64,000 nucleotides of DNA from the NCBI RefSeq assembly GCF_900101045.1, contig NZ_FNFN01000005.1, positions 434,001 to 498,000 on the forward strand. Direction: 5' to 3'. This stretch comes from Nocardioides sp. YR527. GTDB lineage: Bacteria; Actinomycetota; Actinomycetes; Propionibacteriales; Nocardioidaceae. How positions within the stretch are numbered: position 1 is the stretch's first letter; the number at the start of each line of letters is the position of its first letter. Below, piece by piece: positions 16,498 through 27,691 of the stretch. Below the pieces are notes generated by a model. The model ran no database searches and was not told the DNA's origin. It saw only the letters and a program-made list of their open reading frames with translations. The position numbers were made by a program, and so were the translations under genes.

Positions 16498-17618
16498 GAG
16501 GTGACCTCTCTGTCAGCGGACATGACCAGCTCGAACCCGGATCCCGTACGCGTCGTCAGCACGGCACCCATGGCGCCGGCCCGCTCCCGCAGACCGGTCA
16601 GCCCGGACCCGGACTCGTTGCCGGCCCGGCGCCCGTGGCCGTCGTCGTGGACGGTCACCGACCTCGGGGTGAGCACGATCTCGCACCGGTGCGCACCGGA
16701 GTGCCGGATCACGTTGGTGACCCCCTCGCGGATGGTCCAGGCGAAGAGCTCACGCAGCCCGGAGGGGACCTCGTCGGTCGACTGGGGGAGCACCGGCTCG
16801 ATCCCGGCGGCCTCCAGCGCCGCCCGAGCCCGGGCGAGCTCGCCCGGCAGGGTCAGCTCGCGGTAGCCCTCGACGGCGCGGCGTACGTCGGCGAGCGCGT
16901 CGCGGGAGAGCCGCTCCAGGTCGGCGAGCTCCTGCTTGGCCCGGTCCGGGGCGACGTCGACCAGCCGCTGGGCCAGCTCGGCCTTGACCGTGATCACGGT
17001 CAGCGAGTGGCCGAGGATGTCGTGCAGGTCGCGGGCGAACCGGTTGCGCTCGTCGGCCAGCGCCAGCCGGGTGTTCTCGTGCTGGGCGCCGATGAGGGCG
17101 ACGTTGCGCCGAACGACCGACCGTACGCCGAGCATCGCCGCCGACGCCGCGCAGACGGCGAACGCGGTGTCGATCTGCGAGCCCCAGCCCGGCACCAGGC
17201 CGGTGATCGCGACGCCGCCCGCGATACAGACGATCGCGACGTAGACGGCCGGGGTCGGCAGGGTCATCACGCAGGCGACCGCGACGTAGACCAGACCGGC
17301 GATGCCGCCCTCGCCGAGGGTGGCGATCATGACCGCGGCGAGCAGGCCGAGCACGGCGAGGTAGGGAGCCACGAAGCTCGCCGGCGGCTGCTCGACGAGC
17401 CGGATCATGCCTCGAGCCCGCACCCAGATCAGCATGTAGACGACCGCGAAGCAGAGCGTCGCCGCCATCCCGATCACGCCCTCGGCGGTGTCGCGGGCCT
17501 GCCAGCCGACGTGGAGCGGGGTGATCAGGAAGAAGAGCCAGATGAAGGCGAACCAGGGGCCGACGGCGGCCCACCGTCTGCTCGGGGTGGCCGTCAGCGG
17601 CCCCTGGTCGATGCTCAT
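16494..17618 (-). CDS. Sensor histidine kinase (DesK/LiaS-type)
   Basis: A 374-residue membrane histidine kinase. Several hydrophobic segments in the first ~190 residues (from WFAFIWLFFLITPLHVGW to VGAMLG-like helices) form a membrane sensor with no large extracellular domain. The dimerisation/phospho-acceptor helix is RNRFARDLHDILGHSLTVI with the conserved His. A HATPase_c domain follows (TIREGVTNVIRHSGA as N box, VHDDGHG and GSGLTGLRERAGAMG as G boxes). This class typically senses membrane or cell-envelope state. It overlaps the regulator by 4 bp and lies 15 bp after the permease. Confidence 0.9.
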   Translation of the reverse strand: MSIDQGPLTATPSRRWAAVGPWFAFIWLFFLITPLHVGWQARDTAEGVIGMAATLCFAVVYMLIWVRARGMIRLVEQPPASFVAPYLAVLGLLAAVMIATLGEGGIAGLVYVAVACVMTLPTPAVYVAIVCIAGGVAITGLVPGWGSQIDTAFAVCAASAAMLGVRSVVRRNVALIGAQHENTRLALADERNRFARDLHDILGHSLTVITVKAELAQRLVDVAPDRAKQELADLERLSRDALADVRRAVEGYRELTLPGELARARAALEAAGIEPVLPQSTDEVPSGLRELFAWTIREGVTNVIRHSGAHRCEIVLTPRSVTVHDDGHGRRAGNESGSGLTGLRERAGAMGAVLTTRTGSGFELVMSADREVTS

Positions 17619-17632
17619 GTCGGACACGTTAG

Positions 17633-18424
17633 TCAGACCCGCGCCGTGTCCTTGCTCATCCGCCAGGCCGCGCCGGCGATGAAGATCAGGAACCACGCGA
17701 TCGCGTTGACGACGGCGTACCACGGCAGCTCGTGGGTCAGTGGCGCCCTCGTCACCTCGGCGACGCCGTACATCGGGGTCCAGTAGGCGATGTGGCGCAC
17801 CACCGGGGCGTACGTGCTCAGCGGGATGAAGAGGCCGCCGAGGAAGGAGAGCAGTGCCAGGCCGGGCCCGAGGATCTGCATCGCGTTCTCCCCGGGCACG
17901 ACGTAGCCGACGAAGACGCCGAGCGCGGCGAACGTGAGGGTGCAGAACAGGGTCACCACCATGGCCGTGACCCATACCGAGACCGGCATCTCGGCCTTGC
18001 CCTGCAGCTTGCCGATCAGGTTGACGGTCAGGATCGCCAGTGCGCCCATGGTGAGCGCGACGACCGCCTTGGTCAGGATGTACGCCACCGGGTTCAGCGG
18101 CGTGAGGCGCAGCTGCCGCGACCAGCCGACCGAGCGCTCCAGGGCCACCATCGAGCCGACGCTCGCCGCGGTCAGGGCGGCGCCGTACATCGCCATCGAG
18201 ATCAGGATGTACGCAGCGACGTTCCCCTCGCCGGCCGGCTGCTCCCACCCCGACTGCCCGCCGAAGGCGAGCGCCAGACCGGCCGGGAGCAGCAGCGTGA
18301 AGATCACCGTACGTCGGTTGCGGAGCAGCCGCCGCAGCTCGATCCTGAGCAGGGTGAGGTTGAAGCCGCCCAGGGGAGGGGTGCGGCGGGCGGTCACTGC
18401 GGGGGCTGTCGTCGTGGTGCTCAC
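17633..18424 (-). CDS. ABC-2 type transporter permease
   Basis: A 263-residue membrane protein with six predicted helices (first in the block RTVIFTLLLPAGLALAFGG; last FLIFIAGAAWRM). It matches the ABC2_membrane family of drug, lipid or polysaccharide exporters. The GTG start overlaps the ATPase stop by 4 bp, so both are subunits of one exporter. Linked to a DesK-type two-component system, it is most likely a drug or lipid efflux or envelope-stress exporter. The substrate cannot be read from the sequence. Confidence 0.88.
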   Translation of the reverse strand: MSTTTTAPAVTARRTPPLGGFNLTLLRIELRRLLRNRRTVIFTLLLPAGLALAFGGQSGWEQPAGEGNVAAYILISMAMYGAALTAASVGSMVALERSVGWSRQLRLTPLNPVAYILTKAVVALTMGALAILTVNLIGKLQGKAEMPVSVWVTAMVVTLFCTLTFAALGVFVGYVVPGENAMQILGPGLALLSFLGGLFIPLSTYAPVVRHIAYWTPMYGVAEVTRAPLTHELPWYAVVNAIAWFLIFIAGAAWRMSKDTARV

Positions 18425-19338
18425 TGGTTGTCTCCGGTCAGGCTGAGGAAGGCTTCCTCGAGGTTCTTGGACGTGATCTCGAGGTCGCGGGCGGCGGTCT
18501 CGGTCAGCAGGAAGCGCGCGACGGCGTCGCTCTCCTTGGTGTGGACGACGACCTGCTCGCCGCGTACGTCGATGCCGTCGATCCCGCCGACGGCGCGCAG
18601 ACGCTCCTCGGTCTCGGCGGTGAACCCGTCGACCGTGGCGCGGACGGTGCGGCCGGCGGCCAGCGCGCGGATCTCGGACCCGGTGCCGTCGGCGACGATC
18701 CGGCCCCGGGAGATGAGCACGATCCGGTCGGCGTACTGGTCGGCCTCCTCCAGATAGTGGGTGGCGAACATGACCGTCCGGCCGCGCTCGGCGTCGGCGC
18801 GGATGGCGTTCCAGAACGTACGCCGCCCCTCGACGTCCATGCCGGTGGTCGGCTCGTCGAGCAGCAGCAGCGCCGGGTCGGGGAGCAGCGCCATCGCGAA
18901 GCGGAGCCGCTGCTGCTCACCTCCCGAGCACTTGCCGACCTTGCGGTTCGCGATCCCCTCGATGCCGGCGCCCCGCAGCGCCTCGACGACCGGCATGGTG
19001 TCGGCGAAGAGGCTCGCGGTGTACTCCACCGTCTCGCGCACCGTCATGTCCTTGAGGAGCCCGCCGGTCTGCATCACCGCGGAGACGAGACCGTGGGCGA
19101 CGGCGTCGCGGGGGCTGCGACCGAGCACCTGCGCGGTGCCGGACGTGGGGCGGGTGAGGCCGAGGATCATGTCGATCGTGGTGGTCTTCCCGGCTCCGTT
19201 CGGCCCGAGGAACGCCACCACCTCCCCCTGGTCGAGGTCCAGGTCGATGCCGCGAACCGCCTCGACGTCACCGAAGCTCTTGGTGACCGAGTCGAGGCGC
19301 ACGGCGGACGTGGTGCGGGTTGGTGTGGCAACGCTCAT
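18421..19338 (-). CDS. ABC transporter ATP-binding protein (DrrA-type)
   Basis: The 305-residue ATPase has Walker A GPNGAGKTTT, the signature KCSGGEQQRLRFA (usual LSGGQ replaced by CSGGE), and Walker B PALLLLDEPTTGMD. The C-terminal ~80 residues form the DrrA/DUF4162-like domain. It is the first gene of a five-gene operon: ATPase, permease, histidine kinase, response regulator, flavodoxin-like reductase. ATG 19338 is well placed 45 bp downstream of a palindromic site. Confidence 0.9.
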   Translation of the reverse strand: MSVATPTRTTSAVRLDSVTKSFGDVEAVRGIDLDLDQGEVVAFLGPNGAGKTTTIDMILGLTRPTSGTAQVLGRSPRDAVAHGLVSAVMQTGGLLKDMTVRETVEYTASLFADTMPVVEALRGAGIEGIANRKVGKCSGGEQQRLRFAMALLPDPALLLLDEPTTGMDVEGRRTFWNAIRADAERGRTVMFATHYLEEADQYADRIVLISRGRIVADGTGSEIRALAAGRTVRATVDGFTAETEERLRAVGGIDGIDVRGEQVVVHTKESDAVARFLLTETAARDLEITSKNLEEAFLSLTGDNQ

Positions 19339-19382
19339 GCCGACAAGCGTGGCCCGAGGTCACCCGAGATGCCTCGTCCGTT

Positions 19383-19410
19383 CCTCACGACCGTGAGGTG
19401 ACAAATGTCA
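19383..19410 (-). promoter_or_regulatory. Palindromic operator candidate in front of ABC/two-component operon
   Basis: CCTCACGACCGTGAGG (19383-19398) is a perfect 7-bp inverted repeat with a 2-bp spacer. It is directly followed by TGACAAATGTCA (19399-19410), 5-bp arms around AA. Both lie 45-70 bp upstream of the ATPase start, where a NarL-type regulator would be expected to bind. The second element touches the stop codon of the upstream PNPOx-like gene. Confidence 0.5.
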
Positions 19411-19800
19411 GGCGACCAGCCGGCGGCCGGTGACCTCCTTGGGGCGCAGCCGCACCCACAACGGACGAGGGCCGGCCGGCCAGGGATGGAGGTTCTTGAC
19501 GACGTCGGGGATCTGGTCCTCGCGGTAGAGGATCTCGGCCCGTCCCTTGAACAGCGCCGACCAGCCCACATGGGTGTCGGGGGCGAGGTCGTCGACCAGC
19601 AGCGCGACGGCGCTCTCGTCGATCTGCTCGGCCATCGAGGAGTGGGCCGAGGTGCGGATCCAGAGCGTTTCCTCGTGCACGACGTGGTTCACCGGCAGCA
19701 CCACCGGGCCGCGCGGGCCGGTCCAGCCGATCCGGGAGATCTGGGTGTCCGCCGCGAACCGCCAGGTCTCCTCGACCGTGAGCTCTTCCAGTTGGGCCAC
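19408..19800 (-). CDS. PNPOx-like flavin/F420-binding protein
   Basis: A 130-residue split-barrel protein of the pyridoxamine 5'-phosphate oxidase-like superfamily (TQISRIGWTGPRGPVVLPVN, then LWIRTSAHSSMAEQIDESAV and VGWSALFKGRAEILY). It is unrelated in detail to the 178-residue protein at 9557. The gene is upstream of, but 69 bp away from, the ABC operon, and divergent from the leuA leader. No precise activity is assigned. Confidence 0.82.
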   Translation of the reverse strand: MAQLEELTVEETWRFAADTQISRIGWTGPRGPVVLPVNHVVHEETLWIRTSAHSSMAEQIDESAVALLVDDLAPDTHVGWSALFKGRAEILYREDQIPDVVKNLHPWPAGPRPLWVRLRPKEVTGRRLVA

Positions 19801-19902
19801 GCCCGTTCCTCCCCTTCGTCGTCACTTCCGCGTCTCAGCGTTGAGGATCAATCGCCCTGCGCGGCCAGTCTGCCAGTTCTGTTCTGTTATTGTTACCGAG
19901 TC

Positions 19903-22746
<2,844 letters not shown>

Positions 22747-22767
22747 GTCTACGAGGTTCGCGCCAAC

Positions 22768-22813
22768 TTGGTCTGACAGACAGATCCAAACCTGACCTGG
22801 CAGAGTGGACCAA
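22768..22813. promoter_or_regulatory. Candidate MocR operator between EamA and MocR genes
   Basis: The 58-bp intergenic region holds TTGGTC (22768-22773), GATCCAAA (22783-22790) and GACCAA (22808-22813). TTGGTCTG and CAGATCCAA form an imperfect inverted repeat, and GACCAA is an inverted copy of TTGGTC. The third copy overlaps the start region of the regulator. Multiple half-sites of this kind are usual for MocR regulators. Confidence 0.5.
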
Positions 22814-24190
22814 GTGAACGGTGCGGACTTCCTTCAGCTCGACCCGGCCGGCGTACCGGCGGGCGGGCTGGCGACCTGGCTGACCGGTGCTCTGCGCGAC
22901 GCGGTCGCCGACGGTCGACTCGCGGTCGGTGCCCGGGTGCCGGCCTCGCGCACCCTCGCCACCCAGCTCGGACTCTCTCGCGGGGTGGTGGTCGAGGCGT
23001 ACCAGCGGCTCACCGACGAGGGACTGCTCTCGGCCCGCAGCGGCGGCGGCACGCGAGTGAGCGCGGTCCCCGGTGCCGTACGCCGTCTCGGCGCCGCCAC
23101 GCGACTGCCGACTCCCGATCTGGACCTCTCCCCGGGAGTGCCCGACCTCTCGGCCTTCCCGCGGGCCGCGTGGGCGAAGGCGTCGCGGGAGGTGCTCGCC
23201 GAGATCGGCAGCGCCGACCTCGGTTACGGCGACCCGCGCGGCGTGCCGGCGCTGCGCGAGGCGCTCGCGGTCTGGCTGGGCCGCACCCGCGGCCTCACGG
23301 TCTCGCCCGACGAGATCCTGGTGGTCAACGGCGTCGCCCAGGGGCTCGTGCTCCTGGCGCGCTGGCTGGAGGAGCGTGGCCGGACCAGGGTCGGCTTCGA
23401 GGAGCCGGGATCATACGGCGGCCGCGTGCACCTGCAGCGGTGGGGGATGACGACGGTCCCGGTGCCGGTGGACGGCGACGGTCTGGACGTGGCGGCGCTC
23501 GAGGCCAGCGGCGTCGATGCCGTCGTGGTCACGCCGGCGCACCAGTTCCCGACCGGGGTCGTGCTCTCCCCGCAGCGGCGTCGAGAGCTGGTCGAGTGGG
23601 TCCGGGCGGAGCCGGACCGGTTGGTGATCGAGGACGACTACGATGCCGAGCACCGCTACGACCGGCCGCCGGTCGCGGCGGTGAAGGTGCTCGCACCCGA
23701 CCGGGTCGTCCACCTCGGCAGCGTCTCCAAGACGCTCGCACCCGCGATGCGGATCGGCTGGCTGGTCGCCCCGTCCGGCATGCACGAGGAGCTGGTCGAG
23801 GCTCGCTACTGGCTCGACCTGGCCAGCCCGGCGCTACCCCAGATCATCCTGGCGCGGATGCTCACCTCGGGTGCCTTCGAGCGACACCTGAGACTGGTCC
23901 GGCAGCGACACAAGGCTCGCCGCGACGCCCTGCTCGAGGCGCTCACCGAGCACCTGCCGGCGGTTCGGGTCCGAGGAGTCGCGGCCGGACTCCACGTACT
24001 CGCGACGCTTCCCGACGGGGTCGACGACGCGGCTCTCGCCGCGGCCGCGCTCGAGGCGGGCATCGCCGTGCACCCGTTGAGCCGTCACCGCGAGGGTGAG
24101 GGTCCGCCAGGGCTGGTGATCGGGTACGCGGCGACGACCCCTGACCGCCTCCGGGAGGCGGTCAGGCGGCTGGCGCCGCTGATCTCCTAG
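22805..24190 (+). CDS. MocR-family regulator (GntR HTH fused to aminotransferase domain)
   Basis: A 461-residue regulator. The N-terminal GntR-type winged helix (residues ~15-80) contains ASRTLATQLGLSRGVVVEAY followed by QRLTDEGLLSARSGGGTRV. The rest is a fold-type-I PLP domain: YGDPRGVPALREALAVWLGR, VIEDDYDAEHRYD, and the PLP lysine in HLGSVSKTLAPAMRIGWL. Such proteins sense PLP, GABA or similar compounds. Divergent placement to a DMT exporter suggests it controls export of an amine or amino acid. The start GTG 22805 could be GTG 22814 instead, which would put all half-sites upstream of the gene. Confidence 0.9.
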   Translation: MDQVNGADFLQLDPAGVPAGGLATWLTGALRDAVADGRLAVGARVPASRTLATQLGLSRGVVVEAYQRLTDEGLLSARSGGGTRVSAVPGAVRRLGAATRLPTPDLDLSPGVPDLSAFPRAAWAKASREVLAEIGSADLGYGDPRGVPALREALAVWLGRTRGLTVSPDEILVVNGVAQGLVLLARWLEERGRTRVGFEEPGSYGGRVHLQRWGMTTVPVPVDGDGLDVAALEASGVDAVVVTPAHQFPTGVVLSPQRRRELVEWVRAEPDRLVIEDDYDAEHRYDRPPVAAVKVLAPDRVVHLGSVSKTLAPAMRIGWLVAPSGMHEELVEARYWLDLASPALPQIILARMLTSGAFERHLRLVRQRHKARRDALLEALTEHLPAVRVRGVAAGLHVLATLPDGVDDAALAAAALEAGIAVHPLSRHREGEGPPGLVIGYAATTPDRLREAVRRLAPLIS

Positions 24191-24202
24191 GAGCTCCTAG
24201 GA
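24185..24202. repeat. 18-bp perfect palindrome spanning two convergent stop codons
   Basis: TCCTAGGAGCTCCTAGGA is fully self-complementary. The TAG at 24188-24190 ends the MocR gene. Its mirror CTA at 24197-24199 is the TAG of the kinase gene on the other strand. The two genes are separated by six bases. Confidence 0.85.
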
Positions 24203-25954
24203 CTCGACGTCGTACTTCGCGCAGAGACCCAGGCGGCTGCCGGCCATCCAGGCGGTCTTGAACGGCGGCTTGAACATCGTCGCCTCCGCCGGACAGCCGC
24301 CCAGCCCCTGGACGTTGGTATCGCTCTGCTCGGGATAGGTGTCGCCGGTCATCTCGAAGGTGTCCACGACGATGTAGTCGTGGGTGGTCCCGCAGCGGAC
24401 GACCTTGTCGATCTTGCTGTCGATGCAGGCTCGCAGGTCGGTCGGGAACGGGTCGGGCACCGGGTCCTCCGGCATGTCGATCATCGGTGCTCCCTGGACC
24501 GTCACCCCGACATCGCACCGGACGTAGCGGTTGCCGTCGTTCCAGGTGGCCTCCGCGGGCCAGTACCAGCTCACGATGTAGGCGGTGCGGGCCAGCGTCT
24601 CGGGGTGCAGCCCGAGGCCGGTCTCCAGGCGGGTGAAGCAGGCGGCCCCGGCGGCCTCGTTGTCGTTGTACGTCTTCACGTCGGTGGCGACGTGGAAGGT
24701 GTAGAGCGTGTGCGGCTCGGCGCAGTCGACCGGCTCCGTCTCGTCGACGAACTCGGTCGCCGCGGCGTAGTCGAGATCGCGGCACTCACCGGCCACGGGT
24801 ACGTCACTTCCACCGTTGGTCACGAAGTAGATCAGCCCGGCGACGAGCCCGATGACCACGACAGCGGCCAGACCGCCGACCAGGAGCCCGGTGCGCTTCC
24901 GCTTCTGCGGGTGCTGCGTCGCGATGCTGGTCGGCACCGTCGTGGGCTGCTCGAAGGGCGATCCGGTCGGCGGGCCGCTGGGGGGCCCGCTGGGGGGTCC
25001 GCTGGGTGGCCCGCTCGGCGGGCCGACGGGTGGCACCTGGGACGCCGCCTTCTGCCACGGCGACGTCGAGGAGGTCGAGGTGGGTGGCGGAGGCTGAGGC
25101 GCGGAGTGCGGCTGCCCGGGGGTGACGCGAGTGCCTGCGACCGCGCTGCGGAGCCCGTCGGCGAACGAGCGCGCGTCCGGCCAGCGGTCCTCGGCCCGGG
25201 GCTCCAGCGCCCGGGCGATGGCCTGGCTGATCGGGGCCGGGAGGGGACGTACGGAACCTGCCTCGGGGACTCGGGAGGTGAGCCCGAGAGCGGGGGCGGG
25301 GGAGCGCCCGGCGAGCAGCGCCCAGGCGACCGCGCCGAGGGCCCGTACGTCGGCGCGATGGTCGATCGGCAGCGACGGGTCGAGCTGCTCGGGCGCCATG
25401 TAGGACGGGGTGCCGATGTCGCGGGTGACCTCGTTGAGAGAGTCGAGCGAGCGGGCCACACCGAGGTCGGCGATCATCACCCGGCGAGCGCCGGCGGTGC
25501 CGCCGGAGGTCTCGGAGGTGACCAGCAGGTTGGCGGGCTTGATGTCGCGGTGGATCACCCCGCGAGCCTTCAGCGCCATGAGGCCGTCGGCGGCCTGAGT
25601 GACGATCTCGGCGACCTCGTGCACGTCCAGGCCGCCGGGGGAGCCCGTGAGCAGGTCGGCGACCGAGCCGCCGTCGGCGTACGACATCACGAAGAAGGGG
25701 ATGCCGGTGCTCGTCTGGCCGATGTCGTAGACACGCACGACATGGGGTGAGTCGACCGAGCGGAGCAGCCGCGCCTCCTGGAGGAAGCGCTTGTGGATCT
25801 CCGGGTTCGACACCCATCCGGGGGCGAGCGCCTTGACCGCGACATGGGAGTCGAGGTCGGGGTCGTAGTAGAGCCAGACGGAGGCGAAGGCACCGGCGCC
25901 GATGTGGCGGACCTGCTGCAGCCGCCCGAGACTGGTCGGGAAGGTCGCGCTCAT
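24197..25954 (-). CDS. Transmembrane Ser/Thr protein kinase with extracellular Septum_form-like domain
   Basis: A 585-residue receptor-type kinase. Kinase motifs: glycine loop GAGAFASVW, ATP lysine in VAVKALAP, catalytic HRDIKPANLL, DLG in place of DFG (IADLGVARS), and APEQ. A Pro/Gly/Ser linker with four tandem GPPS units follows (DNA repeat about 24967-25030). One transmembrane helix (GLLVGGLAAVVVIGLVAGLI) precedes an extracellular domain of about 200 residues with six or more cysteines (GECRDLDYAAATEF, ADPHTLYTF-like AEPHTLYTFHVA, NRYVRCDVGVTV, GLCAKYDV). That part resembles the lipoproteins at 13657-15365. I chose ATG 25954; GTG 25999 would add 15 residues. Confidence 0.88.
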   Translation of the reverse strand: MSATFPTSLGRLQQVRHIGAGAFASVWLYYDPDLDSHVAVKALAPGWVSNPEIHKRFLQEARLLRSVDSPHVVRVYDIGQTSTGIPFFVMSYADGGSVADLLTGSPGGLDVHEVAEIVTQAADGLMALKARGVIHRDIKPANLLVTSETSGGTAGARRVMIADLGVARSLDSLNEVTRDIGTPSYMAPEQLDPSLPIDHRADVRALGAVAWALLAGRSPAPALGLTSRVPEAGSVRPLPAPISQAIARALEPRAEDRWPDARSFADGLRSAVAGTRVTPGQPHSAPQPPPPTSTSSTSPWQKAASQVPPVGPPSGPPSGPPSGPPSGPPTGSPFEQPTTVPTSIATQHPQKRKRTGLLVGGLAAVVVIGLVAGLIYFVTNGGSDVPVAGECRDLDYAAATEFVDETEPVDCAEPHTLYTFHVATDVKTYNDNEAAGAACFTRLETGLGLHPETLARTAYIVSWYWPAEATWNDGNRYVRCDVGVTVQGAPMIDMPEDPVPDPFPTDLRACIDSKIDKVVRCGTTHDYIVVDTFEMTGDTYPEQSDTNVQGLGGCPAEATMFKPPFKTAWMAGSRLGLCAKYDVES

Positions 25955-26032
25955 GGCCGAATCATGCCCTGAATCCTCCGGGAGGGGCTGCGGTGACACC
26001 TACTTGAGCAGGTTTCGCTAGGAAATCGAGAC

Positions 26033-26833
26033 CTACTTCCCGAAGCGTTCCTTGTCCCGCTTGACTGCGGCGTGCGCCTCGGAGCCGATGTTCTCCCTCA
26101 GCTCCACGGCGGACTCGCGGATGGCGTCGGAGATGATCTCGTGGACCCGAGTGTCGGCCAGGCCCTCCTCGACCAGACGCAGCACGGTGTCGGCCACGAG
26201 CCGGACGACGTCGTCGTGGAAGGGGAGGTACCGCAGCTTGCCGGTCGCCTGGTCCTGCCGGATGAGGTCGATGATCAGCGCGTCGATCTCGGCGCGGTTC
26301 TCCTCGATCGCGGTGGAGATGTGCCGGGTGTAGTTGCCGGTCTGGATCACCGCGATCACCTCGTCGAGCACCGCGACCGTGATCGGCGTCCGGATCGCGT
26401 TGACGATCGCCCCGGAGAACCTCCCGACCACGTACGCCGTGATGCGGTCGCCGAACGTGCGGTCGGCCACGCGCATCAGCCGCACGAAGATGACCACCAC
26501 CCGCAGCAGCCGGAAGGCGCGGAAGGCCGGGTCCGAGAGCGGGATCATGCCGAGGATCTCGTACCAGTAGAGCGCCAGGAACTTCCACCCCAGCCCGGAC
26601 CTGACCCAGCGGACGCAGAACTCGACGAAGAAGATCCCGCAGATCACGTAGTCGGCGATGACCACCCGTTCTTCCCAGACTCCGGGTACGTCCCAGAAGG
26701 TGATCCAGACCAGCAGGACGACCGAGATGATCGCGAGCGCGAGCATCAGCCAGTCGACCAGTGTGACCGGCGGCGTCGCCGGGGCGCCCGGCTCGCGGTC
26801 GTCGTGGCGACGGACGATGCCTGTGGAGCTCAT
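26033..26833 (-). CDS. Voltage-sensor-like membrane protein without pore domain
   Basis: The 266-residue protein matches the first four helices of the ion-transport superfamily: S1 LMLALAIISVVLLVWITFW, S2 IADYVICGIFFVEFCVRW, S3 LYWYEILGMIPL, and an S4 with arginines at three-residue spacing (FRAFRLLR, then VRLMRVADR). No S5-pore-S6 region follows. Instead there are ~150 soluble, mostly helical residues (ITVAVLDEVIAVIQTGNYTR and ADTRVHEIISDAIRESAVEL). It could be a voltage sensor coupled to a soluble domain or a proton-channel-like protein. Alternative starts are GTG 26860 and TTG 26863. It is divergent from recO. Confidence 0.7.
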   Translation of the reverse strand: MSSTGIVRRHDDREPGAPATPPVTLVDWLMLALAIISVVLLVWITFWDVPGVWEERVVIADYVICGIFFVEFCVRWVRSGLGWKFLALYWYEILGMIPLSDPAFRAFRLLRVVVIFVRLMRVADRTFGDRITAYVVGRFSGAIVNAIRTPITVAVLDEVIAVIQTGNYTRHISTAIEENRAEIDALIIDLIRQDQATGKLRYLPFHDDVVRLVADTVLRLVEEGLADTRVHEIISDAIRESAVELRENIGSEAHAAVKRDKERFGK

Positions 26834-26956
26834 GGTGGGCACGATAGGAGACGTGTTCACCAAAGCAGGTCAACCACACGCGTCGTTGCCATCATGTGGC
26901 ATCGACGTCGGTCTGTCGCTGCCGCGGTTGTCGGTGGCACGCGGCAGAATGGTGTC

Positions 26957-27685
26957 GTGCCCCTCTACCGCGACGAGGCCATCGTGCTTCGCACCCACAA
27001 GCTCGGTGAGGCCGATCGCATCATCACCATGCTCACCCGTGACCACGGACGGGTGCGTGCGGTGGCGAAGGGCGTGCGGCGCACCACCTCGCGGTGGGGA
27101 TCGCGGCTGGAGCCGTTCACCCACGTCGACCTGCAGTTCGCCGAGGGGCGCAACCTCGACACGATCACCCAGGCCGAGACGCTGACCCTGTTCCATGCCG
27201 GGATCGGGCTGGACTACGACCGCTACACCGCCGGCACCGCGATGCTCGAGACCGCCGACCGGCTGGTCCACGAGGAGGGCGAGCCGGCCCCGCAGCAGTA
27301 TCTGCTGCTCGTCGGCGGGCTACGAGTGCTCGCCCAGGGCGACCGGCTTCCCCGGCACGTGCTCGACTCCTACCTGCTCCGCTCGCTGGCGGTCGCCGGC
27401 TACGCGCCCTCTTTCGAGGCATGTGCGAGGTGCGGGCTGGAGGGTCCGCACCGGTGGTTCAACGTGTCCATGGGCGGCGCGCTGTGCACGACCTGCCGGG
27501 TGCCCGGTTCGGCGACGCCCTCGCCCGAGACGCTCACCCACCTCGGTGCGCTGCTCTCAGGTGACTGGGATACCGTCGGCCGCGCCGAGGACCGGACCAG
27601 CAGGCAGGCGAGCGGGTTGGTCGCCGCGTACCTCTCCTGGCATCTGGACCGCAACCTGCGCTCGCTCGAATACGTCGAGAGCTGA
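26957..27685 (+). CDS. recO: DNA repair protein RecO
   Basis: RecO works with RecF and RecR to load RecA on gapped DNA coated by SSB. The 242-residue protein has the N-terminal OB fold (PLYRDEAIVLRTHKLGEADR, then ITMLTRDHGRVRAVAKGVRR) and a C-terminal helical domain with a zinc-binding pair of motifs CARCGL and CTTCRV. GTG 26957 is used as start because it places PLYRDEAIVL at the N-terminus as in homologues. It precedes the YibE/F gene by 6 bp and uppS soon after, the conserved recO-uppS linkage. Confidence 0.95.
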   Translation: MPLYRDEAIVLRTHKLGEADRIITMLTRDHGRVRAVAKGVRRTTSRWGSRLEPFTHVDLQFAEGRNLDTITQAETLTLFHAGIGLDYDRYTAGTAMLETADRLVHEEGEPAPQQYLLLVGGLRVLAQGDRLPRHVLDSYLLRSLAVAGYAPSFEACARCGLEGPHRWFNVSMGGALCTTCRVPGSATPSPETLTHLGALLSGDWDTVGRAEDRTSRQASGLVAAYLSWHLDRNLRSLEYVES

Positions 27686-27691
27686 GGAACG

